Positions 7,379-16,860 are shown, counted from the first letter of the stretch. The stretch: DNA of 31,853 bases from an uncultured Bacteroidota bacterium (GCA_903905685.1 CAIVHI010000128.1:1-31853); one strand, 5' to 3'. The notes: generated by a model from the sequence alone, not told the origin. Numbers and translations: made by a program.

Positions 7379-10300
7379 CTACATGGCGTTTACCGACTTG
7401 CCCGCTGAAGCCTTCCGGGTGCTGTCTTTTACCGGCCGCCCGGTAGGGTGGGGTGCTGCGGGCTGCTTGGTATTGAAGAATTCCTGCACATTGTCGAAAG
7501 ATTTGCGCCAAGAGACTCCTACTCCGTTGCGGGTGATGGATTTTTCCAAAGTGGCGTCAAAATCGTTGGTGCTGAAACAGTTGAGGCGTAAATGGCTGGC
7601 CGGCGATACGAGGTACTGTATCTTGAAGTCGCCCGTGATATTGAGCGAGCCAACTGCACCGGTGCCTCCCGTTGCATGGCCAAAGTCAGACTTGCCCCCT
7701 ATTTCCACCGTCAATCGGTCGTTCAGGTAGTTTTGGCTGATGGTGCCGGTAAATTGATTGCGGTTCTGGGTGGTAATGCCCGCATCGGCAATGGAATAGT
7801 TTTGGTAGTTTACGTTGATATTTACTTTGTTTTCGCCCACTAGCTTGTTCACTACACCGGTAAGGGTTGAGGATGCCGTGCTCGACAAAATCTGCGAGAA
7901 GTTGTTGATGGCTCCCGACGTTACCGACCCGGTGCCGAACAAGCCCTCCTGAGAAAGGAAATTGCCGGTGAGGAGTAATGATGCTACTTGGTCGAATTTC
8001 TGCCGGTCGTCCTGATTGATTTGGACCAGCTTGGCGTAGGCCGGGTTGTTCTCCATCCTTTTGTCTTCCACATTCATATCGAATGACAACTTGGGGTTGA
8101 AGAGGTTGTCTTGCATGTGCAGGACAATGTCGATGGGCTGGATGCGCTTGGCGTCTATGATGTCTGATGTGGAGGTGAGGGCAGCCTGTTCGGTGGTGCT
8201 CAACAAATCCATGAGCCGGGCCTTGGCGGGATATGTGGCAAATACGTCTACAGTCGTTTCATTAAATGGTCCCTTAAAGTAAATGGTACTACCCGAATTC
8301 AGTTTGAACTGCTTCTTGAAATTCTTCAATTGTTTGAATGTGAACGAGTAGGTTCCGGATTCGATATTGAAGTTTCCGGCAATACGCATGTCGTTGTCGG
8401 CAGGCATATTGAGCTGGATGTTGCCATCGCCCTTGGCATCAATGGCGTCGTCAGACGATGGGTCGAGAAGGATGGAGATATCGGCGAGGTCGTTCAAGTT
8501 GGCATCTATCCCGATGTTCAATTTTGTTGCAGAATGTTTCACGGGCTTCTCGGGTGTCTTCCCATAATTCTTAAAACTGACGTAGTTGTAGGCACCGGCA
8601 TCTCCTGTGGTCTGCATAGGTAGGAAAATCCGCGATTTGGCGGCAGGGTAGAGGTTGTAGGCATTCAAGGAAATATTGCTGAAGGGGCCGGAAACAATAA
8701 ATGAATCCATTCCTGCCGTCACACTGCCATAGAAGTAATTGTTTTCGGTTTTTGACAAGTGCATCACTTCGATTTTCTTGGACTGCAATTTGATGTGCAT
8801 GCGCATGTCTCGGAACAGGTTGTGGTAAAAACAGCCCGTCACGACGGCGGCATTCTTGCCTCCATCGAAGGCTCTAACGGAATCGAATGAAATGTGGGTG
8901 TTGTCGATGTGTACGGATGCCTTCGGGATGGAGTAGGAAACACCCATGTAATCCAATTTGAAGCCGCAATTTTGAATTTTCACATCGCCTTCGATATCGG
9001 GGCTGTACGACTTGCCACCAATGGCTACCGCCCCGTTGACCTTGCCCGACATTCGGCTGAAGATGCCACTCACGAACGGTGAAGCCCATGACACCGGCAC
9101 ATTGGCGAATTTGATCATGCCATCCAATTGTTGGTTGATGTTGCTGTCGAACGAGACTTTGCCCGATGCGGTAAGCGAGGAGCCGTTGAAGTAAATGCCC
9201 GTCTGCGGGTCGATGATGACCATCTTACGCATATTGTCATAATCGCCGATGATGTTCAAATCGCCCAAGGTATCTGTGCCAAGTTTTACATCGTTCGCCT
9301 TAAAGTCTGCCGAGATGTAGGCGGCACGTAGGGGGTTCTTGATTTTGACGGTGCCATTCACCCGCCCGTCAGGTTGCAGGTAGGCCAATCCGGCCCAGCC
9401 ACCCAATTGGCCCAAGTCCAGATTTTCGGTATTGACGGTAATGACTTGATCCGCGCCTTGCTCAGCATATCCCGCAGTTATTTTCTGCAATCCCGAAGAC
9501 ATGGCCAAGTTGTTCACGTAGAGGTAGTTGCCGCTGTAAACCGCCCGGCAGTCGCCCGCAATGTCCCACTTCAACTGGTTGAGGTAAAACGAAGATGGCG
9601 CGAGGGTGAGGTAAATGGAGTCCTGCTTCGTGATGACCATCCCGTTCAAAACGATGGACGTTGAGGTGTCGGGCGTTGTTGTGGCCACCGAAAAGCGCAT
9701 AGAGTCGTTTGCCAAACTGGCCGTAAGCCCCACCGACCCGCTCAAGGAACTGTCGCCAATAGCCACATTGTCGATAGTCGTATTGACGTTCAGCGAATTC
9801 AAATTGCCAATGCAAGACACCGAGACATTGCTTAAATGCACCTTGCCGATGGTGCCAAAGGGCACGCTGGCTACGAGGCTCAGTTTTTGCGTACCGGTAT
9901 TGAGCATGCCGCTCAAATAGGAACCGTCGAAACCCCGAATGGTGGGGTAGGTTATCGCGAGGAGCTCATCGATGTTTACCGTATTCACCACAAACTCGAT
10001 ATTCTGGTCCAGTGAAGAGATTTCGGGGGCGTTAATGAAACTGGGCAAGTAGGCGGCCAAATAATATTGAAACGACGCGGGCAGCTTGCTCAGTTTGAAA
10101 TCACCCTTGATTTTTGCAGATATGTCGTTGCTTTGAACCTGTATGGTTTTGCCCGCATTGTCGCCCGATGCGCGCACCAAAACCGAATCGAGGCTTACGC
10201 GGCTACTGTTCTTCCTCAACTTGATGTCGTCCAGCCGCGCATAGCCGTGGAAGTTGTCCAAATTGCTGCCCGTACAATTGAAGTCGAAGACCGCTGCGGC

Positions 10301-12154
10301 CGTCACTTCGTCATCGGTCAGGTTCAGGTTTTTGAAATTGCAGTGGCTCAGGGTGGCCTTTGCCTTGATGTTGACCATCTCTGCCGAAAAATCGACGCTC
10401 CCGTTGAAGACCAACCCCAGATTGAGGTCGTCTACAGTGAGGTGGCCATCAAATTGTTGGGCGGCAATGGTGCCGTGGGTGGTGATGTCTTTATATTGGT
10501 AGCCCTTCCAAGCCACATTGTATATGTTTCCATCCAAGGTCACCTCCGCCACATTGGCATTGAACGACTTCCCCGACACCGTGAGGTCGAAACTGGTGTT
10601 CCCCAAATTCTTGATGTTGAACAACTTGCCGGCTTGGAAGTCGGACACCGAGACGGTACCGTAATATTTGGCACTGTCTACTTTAAATCCCGGCAATTCC
10701 ATATTCATGTGGGTGGCTACCGTTCCCAGACTTGAATTCAGGGTGCCGGTTACGAGGAAATTGTCAGGTTTGCCCACGAACGACCCTTTGAAATAGGCAT
10801 AATCCAACGCATTGATGCCGATATCGGTTTGGTACCGAAGGTCGGGGAGGTACTTGAAAATGCCCGCACCCGATGTGAATATCTCGCCTTGATCTACCGT
10901 TATGGTGCTTTTGAAAAAATCGGGTAGCCCAACTATGGAGCCGCTGCCTTTAAACTTTGTGGTGCCGTCGGTGATGTCGAGGTTTTTGGTATTCAGGTTG
11001 GCAACGGTACCGTGGCCGTCGCCCGACATTTTGAGGGTGACTTGGGGCAATTTCCGAAGCAGTGGGGCAAAATAGGCAATGTCGCGGGAGTCTATCACAG
11101 CATCCTTCATATGCCCAACCATTTCCACGCTGTCGTTATAGTTCAGGAAGCTGGGGAAGTGCTTGTAATGCATGGCATAATAGTGCTTCATTTTGCTGTA
11201 ACCCGTTTCCAGATACAGGTTGTCGCAAACCGAGGCTATGGGAGATATGGATACCTTTGCCTGCAAGGTTTTCACCATAACGCCGCATCGGTCTTTGGCT
11301 TTCAGCTTTTTGATGTCGGCGAAAATGGTGTCGCCCACAATTTTGCAATTGTCGGCATGGAGGTCTATGCCGGTTATTTCCATATGGTCCGGGTCAAACT
11401 CTCCCGGGTTGGGCACTTTGCTGTTGAAATTCAAACTGAATCTACAGTCATAGAGGTTCAATGTCTTTACTTTGAGAAGCCAGTTATCGGGGTTGAATGG
11501 GGAGAAGTCGGCTACTTTGACGGTGTCGGGAATGTTGGCCCTGCCGCCTTTATAGGTGCGGAGCGCCACGTTGGCACCCTCAATGGTCAGCTCGTTGATG
11601 CGCAGGGCTTTTTGTTTCACATCCAGCCTTTTGGCATCCAGGTCCAAACTGCCAAGGTCGTAGTCCATATCCCAGCCCGTACGGGCATCGTCCATATGGA
11701 AGCGCACGTTCTTGAGGATGATACGCTCCAGCCCAAATTCGAAGGGCGTGCTCTTGGTGGTGTCGTTGTCGGGTGGCGAACCGAGTATGTCGGCCAGGAA
11801 TTTGTAGTTCCAGTCTTCGGTGGAGTCGGGCCTGTAAAGGCGCACGAATGCCTTTTGTAGTTCCAGATAATGCAGCTTGGGCTTGTAGCTGTGAAAAAGC
11901 CAGTCGGTAATGTGCACTTGCAGCTTCCCCGCATACAGGAGCGTATCCCCATTCTGATCTCCCACAAACACGCCTTGAAGCATGAGGTGGTTAAGCATAT
12001 CTATGCGTACTTTCTTTACCGAGACCCTGGTATGTAGCTTTGTGGAGAGCATTGCCGCGGCTTTCCGGGCAATAAAGTTCTGCACGCCGGTAAGGTTGAC
12101 CATTGCAACGGCGCCAACTACAACCAACAACAAGGTCAGTATAGTGTATTTCAA
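7379..12154 (-). CDS. tamB: TamB-family (DUF490) inner-membrane/periplasmic assembly protein
   Basis: 1591 residues, the usual size in Bacteroidota. One N-terminal membrane anchor (residues about 4-20, ILTLLLVVVGAVAMVNLTG) is followed by 'VQNFIARKAAAMLSTKLHTRVSVKKVRIDML', the AsmA/TamB start in which an amphipathic helix precedes the first strand. Most of the protein is repetitive beta-strand sequence typical of the long lipid-channelling groove (AsmA-like/bridge-like superfamily). The C-terminal TamB domain is recognisable from 'NFNIESGTYSF', 'STIYFKGPFNETTVDVFATYPAKARL' and 'LLTGNFLSQEGLFGTGSVTSGAINN'. The last 35 or so residues are a low-complexity Pro/Lys/Ser tail. Known roles of the family are outer-membrane protein assembly and phospholipid transport to the outer membrane. 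It lies downstream of the SGNH hydrolase on the same strand but has a good promoter of its own. Confidence 0.93.
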   Translation of the reverse strand: MKYTILTLLLVVVGAVAMVNLTGVQNFIARKAAAMLSTKLHTRVSVKKVRIDMLNHLMLQGVFVGDQNGDTLLYAGKLQVHITDWLFHSYKPKLHYLELQKAFVRLYRPDSTEDWNYKFLADILGSPPDNDTTKSTPFEFGLERIILKNVRFHMDDARTGWDMDYDLGSLDLDAKRLDVKQKALRINELTIEGANVALRTYKGGRANIPDTVKVADFSPFNPDNWLLKVKTLNLYDCRFSLNFNSKVPNPGEFDPDHMEITGIDLHADNCKIVGDTIFADIKKLKAKDRCGVMVKTLQAKVSISPIASVCDNLYLETGYSKMKHYYAMHYKHFPSFLNYNDSVEMVGHMKDAVIDSRDIAYFAPLLRKLPQVTLKMSGDGHGTVANLNTKNLDITDGTTKFKGSGSIVGLPDFFKSTITVDQGEIFTSGAGIFKYLPDLRYQTDIGINALDYAYFKGSFVGKPDNFLVTGTLNSSLGTVATHMNMELPGFKVDSAKYYGTVSVSDFQAGKLFNIKNLGNTSFDLTVSGKSFNANVAEVTLDGNIYNVAWKGYQYKDITTHGTIAAQQFDGHLTVDDLNLGLVFNGSVDFSAEMVNIKAKATLSHCNFKNLNLTDDEVTAAAVFDFNCTGSNLDNFHGYARLDDIKLRKNSSRVSLDSVLVRASGDNAGKTIQVQSNDISAKIKGDFKLSKLPASFQYYLAAYLPSFINAPEISSLDQNIEFVVNTVNIDELLAITYPTIRGFDGSYLSGMLNTGTQKLSLVASVPFGTIGKVHLSNVSVSCIGNLNSLNVNTTIDNVAIGDSSLSGSVGLTASLANDSMRFSVATTTPDTSTSIVLNGMVITKQDSIYLTLAPSSFYLNQLKWDIAGDCRAVYSGNYLYVNNLAMSSGLQKITAGYAEQGADQVITVNTENLDLGQLGGWAGLAYLQPDGRVNGTVKIKNPLRAAYISADFKANDVKLGTDTLGDLNIIGDYDNMRKMVIIDPQTGIYFNGSSLTASGKVSFDSNINQQLDGMIKFANVPVSWASPFVSGIFSRMSGKVNGAVAIGGKSYSPDIEGDVKIQNCGFKLDYMGVSYSIPKASVHIDNTHISFDSVRAFDGGKNAAVVTGCFYHNLFRDMRMHIKLQSKKIEVMHLSKTENNYFYGSVTAGMDSFIVSGPFSNISLNAYNLYPAAKSRIFLPMQTTGDAGAYNYVSFKNYGKTPEKPVKHSATKLNIGIDANLNDLADISILLDPSSDDAIDAKGDGNIQLNMPADNDMRIAGNFNIESGTYSFTFKQLKNFKKQFKLNSGSTIYFKGPFNETTVDVFATYPAKARLMDLLSTTEQAALTSTSDIIDAKRIQPIDIVLHMQDNLFNPKLSFDMNVEDKRMENNPAYAKLVQINQDDRQKFDQVASLLLTGNFLSQEGLFGTGSVTSGAINNFSQILSSTASSTLTGVVNKLVGENKVNINVNYQNYSIADAGITTQNRNQFTGTISQNYLNDRLTVEIGGKSDFGHATGGTGAVGSLNITGDFKIQYLVSPASHLRLNCFSTNDFDATLEKSITRNGVGVSWRKSFDNVQEFFNTKQPAAPHPTGRPVKDSTRKASAGKSVNAM

Positions 12155-12199
12155 TATTTTTAAGGCAACCTTCAGTCTCGGAAGAATTTATTTTTTTTA

Positions 12200-12230
12200 C
12201 AAAATTACATATGTATTTCCATAGTTCAAA
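12200..12230 (-). promoter_or_regulatory. Bacteroidota-type promoter for tamB
   Basis: Read on the minus strand: TTTG (12230-12227), exactly 19 nt, TAATTTTG (12207-12200). Both boxes match the consensus. Transcription would begin near 12194, about 40 nt before the ATG at 12154. This separates tamB from the SGNH gene 121 bases upstream. Confidence 0.72.
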
Positions 12231-12274
12231 TTGCGCGGGGTGCAAAAGGGCTAAAAGGCGCCTATTCTTGGGCT

Positions 12275-13570
12275 TTATCGGCCCGAGCGTTTGGAGCCGT
12301 GCTCAATATACTCGTATACCACTTTGGGCTTTGTTTTCACGGGATGCTTTTTGTAGTACACATTATACGCATCGGCAAATGCGTTGAGGAGCAGCAAGCC
12401 CTGTTCCTGATAACCGATGCCCGTATAGTGCACCAAGTCGCGACTCAGCATATTGTATTTCTTGAACGCTGCGGCACCCTCGGCACCATCAGTCACCTTG
12501 TTGAGGTCCCAACAGGGCAGGTCGTGCTCGTCGCAATATTTTGCTATGATGGCGGATACTTTCTGGACGTTGGGATTGGGCTTCTTTTGTTTGAAATAGG
12601 AGCCTGCCGGTGTGGTGAACATCACGATGGCTCGCGGTGCTATCCTTTTGATGTTTTTTACCATAGAGTCGCACGTAGCCATCAGTTTGGCTTCGTTCAC
12701 AGTAGGGTTTTGGGCCTCGTTGGTGCCTAGGGAGAGGATGAACAAGTCTCCGTTTAGGGCGTGCAACTGTTTCCAAAACAGGGCACTCTCGGTATAGTGG
12801 TCGAAACGGGCACCGTTCACGCCAATGGTATGGTAAAGCACTCCACAGGTGTCGCGCCGCTCCAAGGACACGCCATAGAAACTGAATGCGCCATTACCCG
12901 GCACGTCGGACTTGGCCAACTCGAAACCCGTGATGAGGGAGTCGGCATCGAAAACTATCGAGGGCGTGTCGGCACCTTCCTTGGAATGGAGGAGCACTGT
13001 GCGCCGCAATGCGGCATCGGTGATGCTGTAGTACGAACTGTCGGGGCCAAGGAAGAATACCAAGCGGTTGAAAAACTGCGGTTTGTCGTCCACGTCTTTC
13101 AAATTCAGCTTTATGGTTGCGTTTTCCTTGCCAGCCTGTATGCCGAAGCCGCAAATGCCGGTCTTTACCGATTTTTCGATTCCCAGCCTTGCGCTCTTCC
13201 ATTGGGTGTTCGAGCTTACCGTGAAATCGTGGGGTGCATTGGATGCTGCCAATTGGTAGGGAAATAGGATGCCTCGCCCAAGACTACCGAAGTAATCTTG
13301 AAGCCCAGACCGTACCACCGATGTCATCAGGTCGGCCTGCAAGTGGGAGTCGCCGATGTGGATGATGTTTACGCGACCCTTCTTCTGGATTTTTATTCGG
13401 GCGAGTTTCTTGAAAACAGTATCCAATTTTCCCGGGTGGGCTATCGTATTGATGTCGTAGTCTATGAAAGAATAGTATAGGGGCGGTGGAGGGAGCCACT
13501 TCGAGCTGTCCTGCTGCCCCAAAGCCCAGAACGGCACAAAAAACACTATGCAGCACAACAGTTTTTTCAT
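12275..13570 (-). CDS. Periplasmic SGNH-family hydrolase with inserted beta domain (Ape1-like layout)
   Basis: 431 residues from the ATG at 13570, chosen because it begins a signal peptide (MKKLLCCIVFFVPFWALGQ); the frame is open for 68 more upstream codons without family-like sequence. Block I is HIGDSHLQAD (71-80) with nucleophile Ser75. Block II is about GVNGARF (250-256), block III is SLGTNE (280-285) with Asn284, and block V is DLVH (378-381), giving the Asp/His pair. About 130 residues (115-240) are inserted between blocks I and II and look like beta strands. An SGNH fold interrupted by a carbohydrate-binding-like domain, with a GDSH nucleophile motif, is the layout known for peptidoglycan O-acetylesterase Ape1. 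I infer a deacetylase acting on peptidoglycan or another glycan; the substrate is not proven. Upstream of tamB. Confidence 0.8.
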   Translation of the reverse strand: MKKLLCCIVFFVPFWALGQQDSSKWLPPPPLYYSFIDYDINTIAHPGKLDTVFKKLARIKIQKKGRVNIIHIGDSHLQADLMTSVVRSGLQDYFGSLGRGILFPYQLAASNAPHDFTVSSNTQWKSARLGIEKSVKTGICGFGIQAGKENATIKLNLKDVDDKPQFFNRLVFFLGPDSSYYSITDAALRRTVLLHSKEGADTPSIVFDADSLITGFELAKSDVPGNGAFSFYGVSLERRDTCGVLYHTIGVNGARFDHYTESALFWKQLHALNGDLFILSLGTNEAQNPTVNEAKLMATCDSMVKNIKRIAPRAIVMFTTPAGSYFKQKKPNPNVQKVSAIIAKYCDEHDLPCWDLNKVTDGAEGAAAFKKYNMLSRDLVHYTGIGYQEQGLLLLNAFADAYNVYYKKHPVKTKPKVVYEYIEHGSKRSGR

Positions 13571-13706
13571 AGGGGCAGTAGTAGCAAAGATGCAACACAA
13601 ATGCCGATTGTTTCGATAAAGGCACGTTAAACCGGAAGGCCGATGGAATGGGTCGGGGTGGGTTTTTGAATAATGACATTCAAATGATGCAAGGGTATCT
13701 ATGTTG

Positions 13707-13738
13707 TTTTGGTTTCTGGAAAGACCTGCATATATTTG
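13707..13738 (+). promoter_or_regulatory. Bacteroidota-type promoter for the C10-protease-linked unknown gene
   Basis: TTTTG at 13707-13711, a 19-nt spacer, then TATATTTG at 13731-13738. Both boxes match the consensus. Transcription from it would begin near 13744, so the gene cannot start at the upstream ATG at 13701; the TTG at 13755 is the first suitable start. Confidence 0.72.
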
Positions 13739-13754
13739 TTGTTCGCCCAAACTT

Positions 13755-14309
13755 TTGAAAAAAGTACTATCCATAATATCCTTTTGCTTACTGGGTTTAG
13801 GTACTTGGGGGGTATTTCCTGTGTTTCAGTTGCTGCGCTTGCGGGCTCAGCACATGGCCGAGGATGCCATGGAAATGTTGAAAGACAATGGCGAGTTTGC
13901 CATATTCGAGAACCTCACCGACAATCCGGGAGTGCAGTGGGAAGACGGACAACGGGAGTTTTGGCTTCAAGGAAAAATGTATGACGTGGGTAGGGTGATT
14001 ACCGCAGGAACCACTACGTTTTATTACTGCTATGCCGATGAGGAAGATACCAATTTGACCACCGGTCTTGGGGGAGGGGTGAAGCCCGTTAATGAAGGCA
14101 TCTATCGCCTCATGATTTTGTTGGCACGGCCCTTCGTCACAACAACCGGCATATCAATAATGCATTGTAGCGTGACCCACGTATTGACGTTGCCTTGTGC
14201 CCGCAGCGATGAGGCTAATGTGGCCAGGGGCGCGCCTGAAATTCCTGAGCCGCCGCCGTGGCATCGCGTCTTTGTGAGAAATATTTTTAAATATATTATT
14301 GTAAAATAA
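13755..14309 (+). CDS. Unknown membrane-anchored protein, upstream partner of the C10 protease
   Basis: 184 residues from a TTG at 13755 (MKKVLSIISFCLLGLGTWGVFPVFQLLRL), chosen because a promoter occupies 13707-13738. A hydrophobic segment (about residues 4-24) is a signal peptide or membrane anchor. A soluble part follows with 'MAEDAMEMLKDNGEFAIFENLTDNPGVQWEDGQREFWLQGKMYDVGRVI' and 'TFYYCYADEEDTNL'. The pattern 'EFW..GKMYDV.......YYCYAD' recalls small uncharacterised Bacteroidota proteins, but I cannot name a family. The C-terminus is weakly conserved-looking (EIPEPPPWHRVFV). The gene ends three bases before the C10 protease ATG, so the two are probably co-transcribed. It could be a companion or inhibitor of the protease; that is speculation. 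Confidence 0.65.
   Translation: MKKVLSIISFCLLGLGTWGVFPVFQLLRLRAQHMAEDAMEMLKDNGEFAIFENLTDNPGVQWEDGQREFWLQGKMYDVGRVITAGTTTFYYCYADEEDTNLTTGLGGGVKPVNEGIYRLMILLARPFVTTTGISIMHCSVTHVLTLPCARSDEANVARGAPEIPEPPPWHRVFVRNIFKYIIVK
14271..14301 (+). promoter_or_regulatory. Possible internal promoter ahead of the C10 protease gene
   Basis: TTTG at 14271-14274, 19 nt, then TATTATTG at 14294-14301 (one mismatch to TAnnTTTG). It lies inside the end of the preceding gene. It could give the protease extra expression, but the region is very AT-rich and chance is a real alternative. Confidence 0.35.
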
Positions 14310-14312
14310 AAA

Positions 14313-16616
14313 ATGATCAAAGTGAAAAAAATACTTTCCATTTCGCTTGCCCTGCTCCCACTAATGGGTTGGGCAAAGCATGTAGATGAGGCCACTGCGA
14401 AAAATGCAGGTGCCAACTTCCTCATTAAAAAAGGCGTAGCCGGTGTAAATGCCGCCGCCGACCTGAGTACTGTTTATACAGCGGTTTCCTCGCCCGATAA
14501 GGGGTCGGTAACTGCCTATTATGTGTTCAACATCAATAACGGCAATGGCTTCGTCATGGTATCGGGCGATGATGCCATCATTCCTATACTGGGCTACTCT
14601 TATGAGTTTCCTTTCGACATGAACCACATGTCGCCCTCCACCCGTGACTGGATAGACGGTTACAAAAACCAGATTACAGCAGCGGTTACCCACAACATCC
14701 CGGCCAAGGCCACAACCCCCGGCCAATGGGCGGAACTGCAAACTGCCGACCGTCGCTCGGGGAAAATTACGAAGGCTACTGCCGTGAGTCCACTCGTGAC
14801 CACGCTCTGGGATCAAAGTGGTGGTGGAAGTGTGCCTTATAACGCCTATTGCCCCAATACCACCTCAACTGCCGGCCTATCGGTTACCGGTTGCGTAGCT
14901 ACCGCGCTGGCCCAATTGGTGAAATTCTGGAACTGGCCTACCGTGGGCTGCGGCTATCATAGCTACTACGATGCTTATACAACGTCAGACGGGTCGGGCT
15001 CCAACACCTGGAATCCCGCCAACTACGGCAATACCGCCTATGCTTGGTCTTCCATGCCGCTATCTTCCTCCAATAGTGCAGTGGCAACGTTGATGTACCA
15101 CTGCGGCGTGAGTGTGAACATGTCTTATTCCTCCAATGAAAGCGGAGCTTATGTAACGTTACCAGAAAGCTATCCCGTGAATTGTGCGGAATACGCTTTG
15201 AAGACTTACTTCCACTACAAGTCGACCACCAAAAGCGTGTTGCGTGAGGGTATCGGCGGCAATACCTTGGGAAGCTATTATGTTGGCCCCGACTTAGTGT
15301 ATTGCAGTGGAAACGTGACGATAGACAGCATTGCCGAAAGTGCTTGGGTAACGATGTTGCAAGCTGAGTTGACCGCCGGTCGCCCCATGCTGTATGAAGG
15401 TGCCGGTAGCTTGGGTGGCCACTGCTGGATATGTGACGGTTGGGAAACCACCGGCGACATGTTTCACTTCAACTGGGGTTGGAGCGGTGCCAGCAATGGT
15501 TTCTTTACGGTCGATGCCCTTGCCCCTCCTGCACTTGGCGTTGGCGGTGGTGGCGGCAATTTTAATTATGACCAAGGGGTGGTTATGGGTGTAGTGCCCG
15601 ACAGCTTCCCCTCCAATCCGGGTAGCATAGAACTTCAAGCCCACCTCAATTGCACCACGAGTTCTCCGGCTCCATACGGAACACCCTATTCCATCACTAC
15701 CAAAATCTTTAATACAGGTTCGTCGTCCATCACCGCTGATTTTGCTGCACAAGTATTCGATACGTCGAGCAACCTCGTTGCCACCTTGTCCATCCTCCCT
15801 GGAGTTTCGATTGCCGCAGGCGACAGCAGTGCTGCCCTCACATTTGCCGATAGCAATGCATCCTTGCTCACTATTCCGGTGAGCTACCACAGCATCCGGG
15901 TAATGTATCGCCCTTCAGGCACATCAACTTGGACACCCGTGGCCAACAACGGCAAATTCATCAACTATACGATGTATGACGTGATGAACGACACCGACAT
16001 AGTACTCTATGACTCCCTGCACGTGGGCAGCCACAACATCGTCCCCGGTGGTTCGGTATCGGTATCTACAACCATTGCCAACCAGAACTACTACGGAACG
16101 AACTTCACCGGTTCGCTTCGCGCAATCTTGTTGAATGTGGCTACCGGCGATACTTTCGTTATCCAAACGCTGACATCGCAAGCGATTACAGACGGAAGTC
16201 AAATTACGGCAACGTTCTCCAATAGTGCTGTAACTGCAGCCAACGGCGTCTACGCACTCATCGTACAGCATCAATATGGCGGTTCCGGCGCGTTCTACGT
16301 GACGAGCAGCGACTTTTTCGTCAATCCCATTTTGATGACCATCGGTGCGTCTTCAACAGGCGTTCCAACGCAAACATTTGGGGGCAATGTTGAAGTATTT
16401 CCCAACCCGGCCCGCGAAACCGTGAATTTCCTCGTAACCGGCACCACTGCTTCCGAATTACATGTGATGGATATTATGGGCAAGCAAGTGGCTGCCCTCC
16501 GCACATCGGGAGGTTTTGCTTCTATGGCATTGAATAGCCTTGCCGAAGGCACTTACATCGCCCAAATCGAAACCGCAACAGGTGTGGTCACGAAGAAGTT
16601 CGTTGTAGTGAAGTAG
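14313..16616 (+). CDS. Secreted C10 (streptopain-type) cysteine protease with T9SS sorting domain
   Basis: 767 residues. Signal peptide MIKVKKILSISLALLPLMGWA (a GTG at 14322 is an alternative start). Residues 22-150 form the propeptide typical of C10 enzymes ('YYVFNINNGNGFVMVSGDDAIIPILGYS'), which keeps the zymogen inactive. The catalytic domain starts near 155 with 'SPLVTTLWDQ'; Cys194 in TGCVATALAQ is the nucleophile, His370 in GGHCWICDGW is the catalytic His, and FHFNWGWSG (385-392) supplies the conserved Trp/Asn region. Residues 430-680 are beta-sandwich domains, probably two. The final 80 residues (VEVFPNPARETVNFLV, then LNSLAEGTYIAQIET) are a T9SS sorting domain. Inference: exported to the surface or medium and self-activated there to degrade proteins. 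All catalytic residues are present. Confidence 0.94.
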   Translation: MIKVKKILSISLALLPLMGWAKHVDEATAKNAGANFLIKKGVAGVNAAADLSTVYTAVSSPDKGSVTAYYVFNINNGNGFVMVSGDDAIIPILGYSYEFPFDMNHMSPSTRDWIDGYKNQITAAVTHNIPAKATTPGQWAELQTADRRSGKITKATAVSPLVTTLWDQSGGGSVPYNAYCPNTTSTAGLSVTGCVATALAQLVKFWNWPTVGCGYHSYYDAYTTSDGSGSNTWNPANYGNTAYAWSSMPLSSSNSAVATLMYHCGVSVNMSYSSNESGAYVTLPESYPVNCAEYALKTYFHYKSTTKSVLREGIGGNTLGSYYVGPDLVYCSGNVTIDSIAESAWVTMLQAELTAGRPMLYEGAGSLGGHCWICDGWETTGDMFHFNWGWSGASNGFFTVDALAPPALGVGGGGGNFNYDQGVVMGVVPDSFPSNPGSIELQAHLNCTTSSPAPYGTPYSITTKIFNTGSSSITADFAAQVFDTSSNLVATLSILPGVSIAAGDSSAALTFADSNASLLTIPVSYHSIRVMYRPSGTSTWTPVANNGKFINYTMYDVMNDTDIVLYDSLHVGSHNIVPGGSVSVSTTIANQNYYGTNFTGSLRAILLNVATGDTFVIQTLTSQAITDGSQITATFSNSAVTAANGVYALIVQHQYGGSGAFYVTSSDFFVNPILMTIGASSTGVPTQTFGGNVEVFPNPARETVNFLVTGTTASELHVMDIMGKQVAALRTSGGFASMALNSLAEGTYIAQIETATGVVTKKFVVVK

Positions 16617-16634
16617 TCTTAATCATTTTTCTTG

Positions 16635-16675
16635 AGCCGGCATCCAGCCAATCGTAAGCTTGGATGCCGGCTTTT
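16635..16675 (+). terminator. Rho-independent terminator after the C10 protease gene
   Basis: A 12-bp perfect stem (16635-16646 and 16661-16672) with a 14-base loop, then a short T-run (TTTTG from 16672), 18 bases past the stop codon. The rest of the gap to 16860 has no recognisable gene or consensus promoter. Confidence 0.8.
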
Positions 16676-16860
16676 GTGTGTGGTTGCAGAACCGGGGCGG
16701 TGAGTATCCGTGCCTGTTTCGTTTGGCACCCAAGACATGGCGCACCAACCCCTGCGCAAATCCCAAGAAAATCCCCCTATCCGGGCGGTAGCCATACCGA
16801 CCTACCCAGAAACAGGTGCCGGATTATTTTGACTACTTTTACGTTTAAACTTTTAGGGCT

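Noticed and set aside
11012..11860. Long open frame antisense to tamB (282 codons); also 10067-10735
   Set aside because: It mirrors the codon pattern of tamB on the other strand, has no family resemblance, and no ribosome site or promoter.
13571..13774. 68-codon N-terminal extension of the SGNH hydrolase
   Set aside because: The ATG at 13570 starts a normal signal peptide; the extension is not family-like and overlaps the divergent promoter region.
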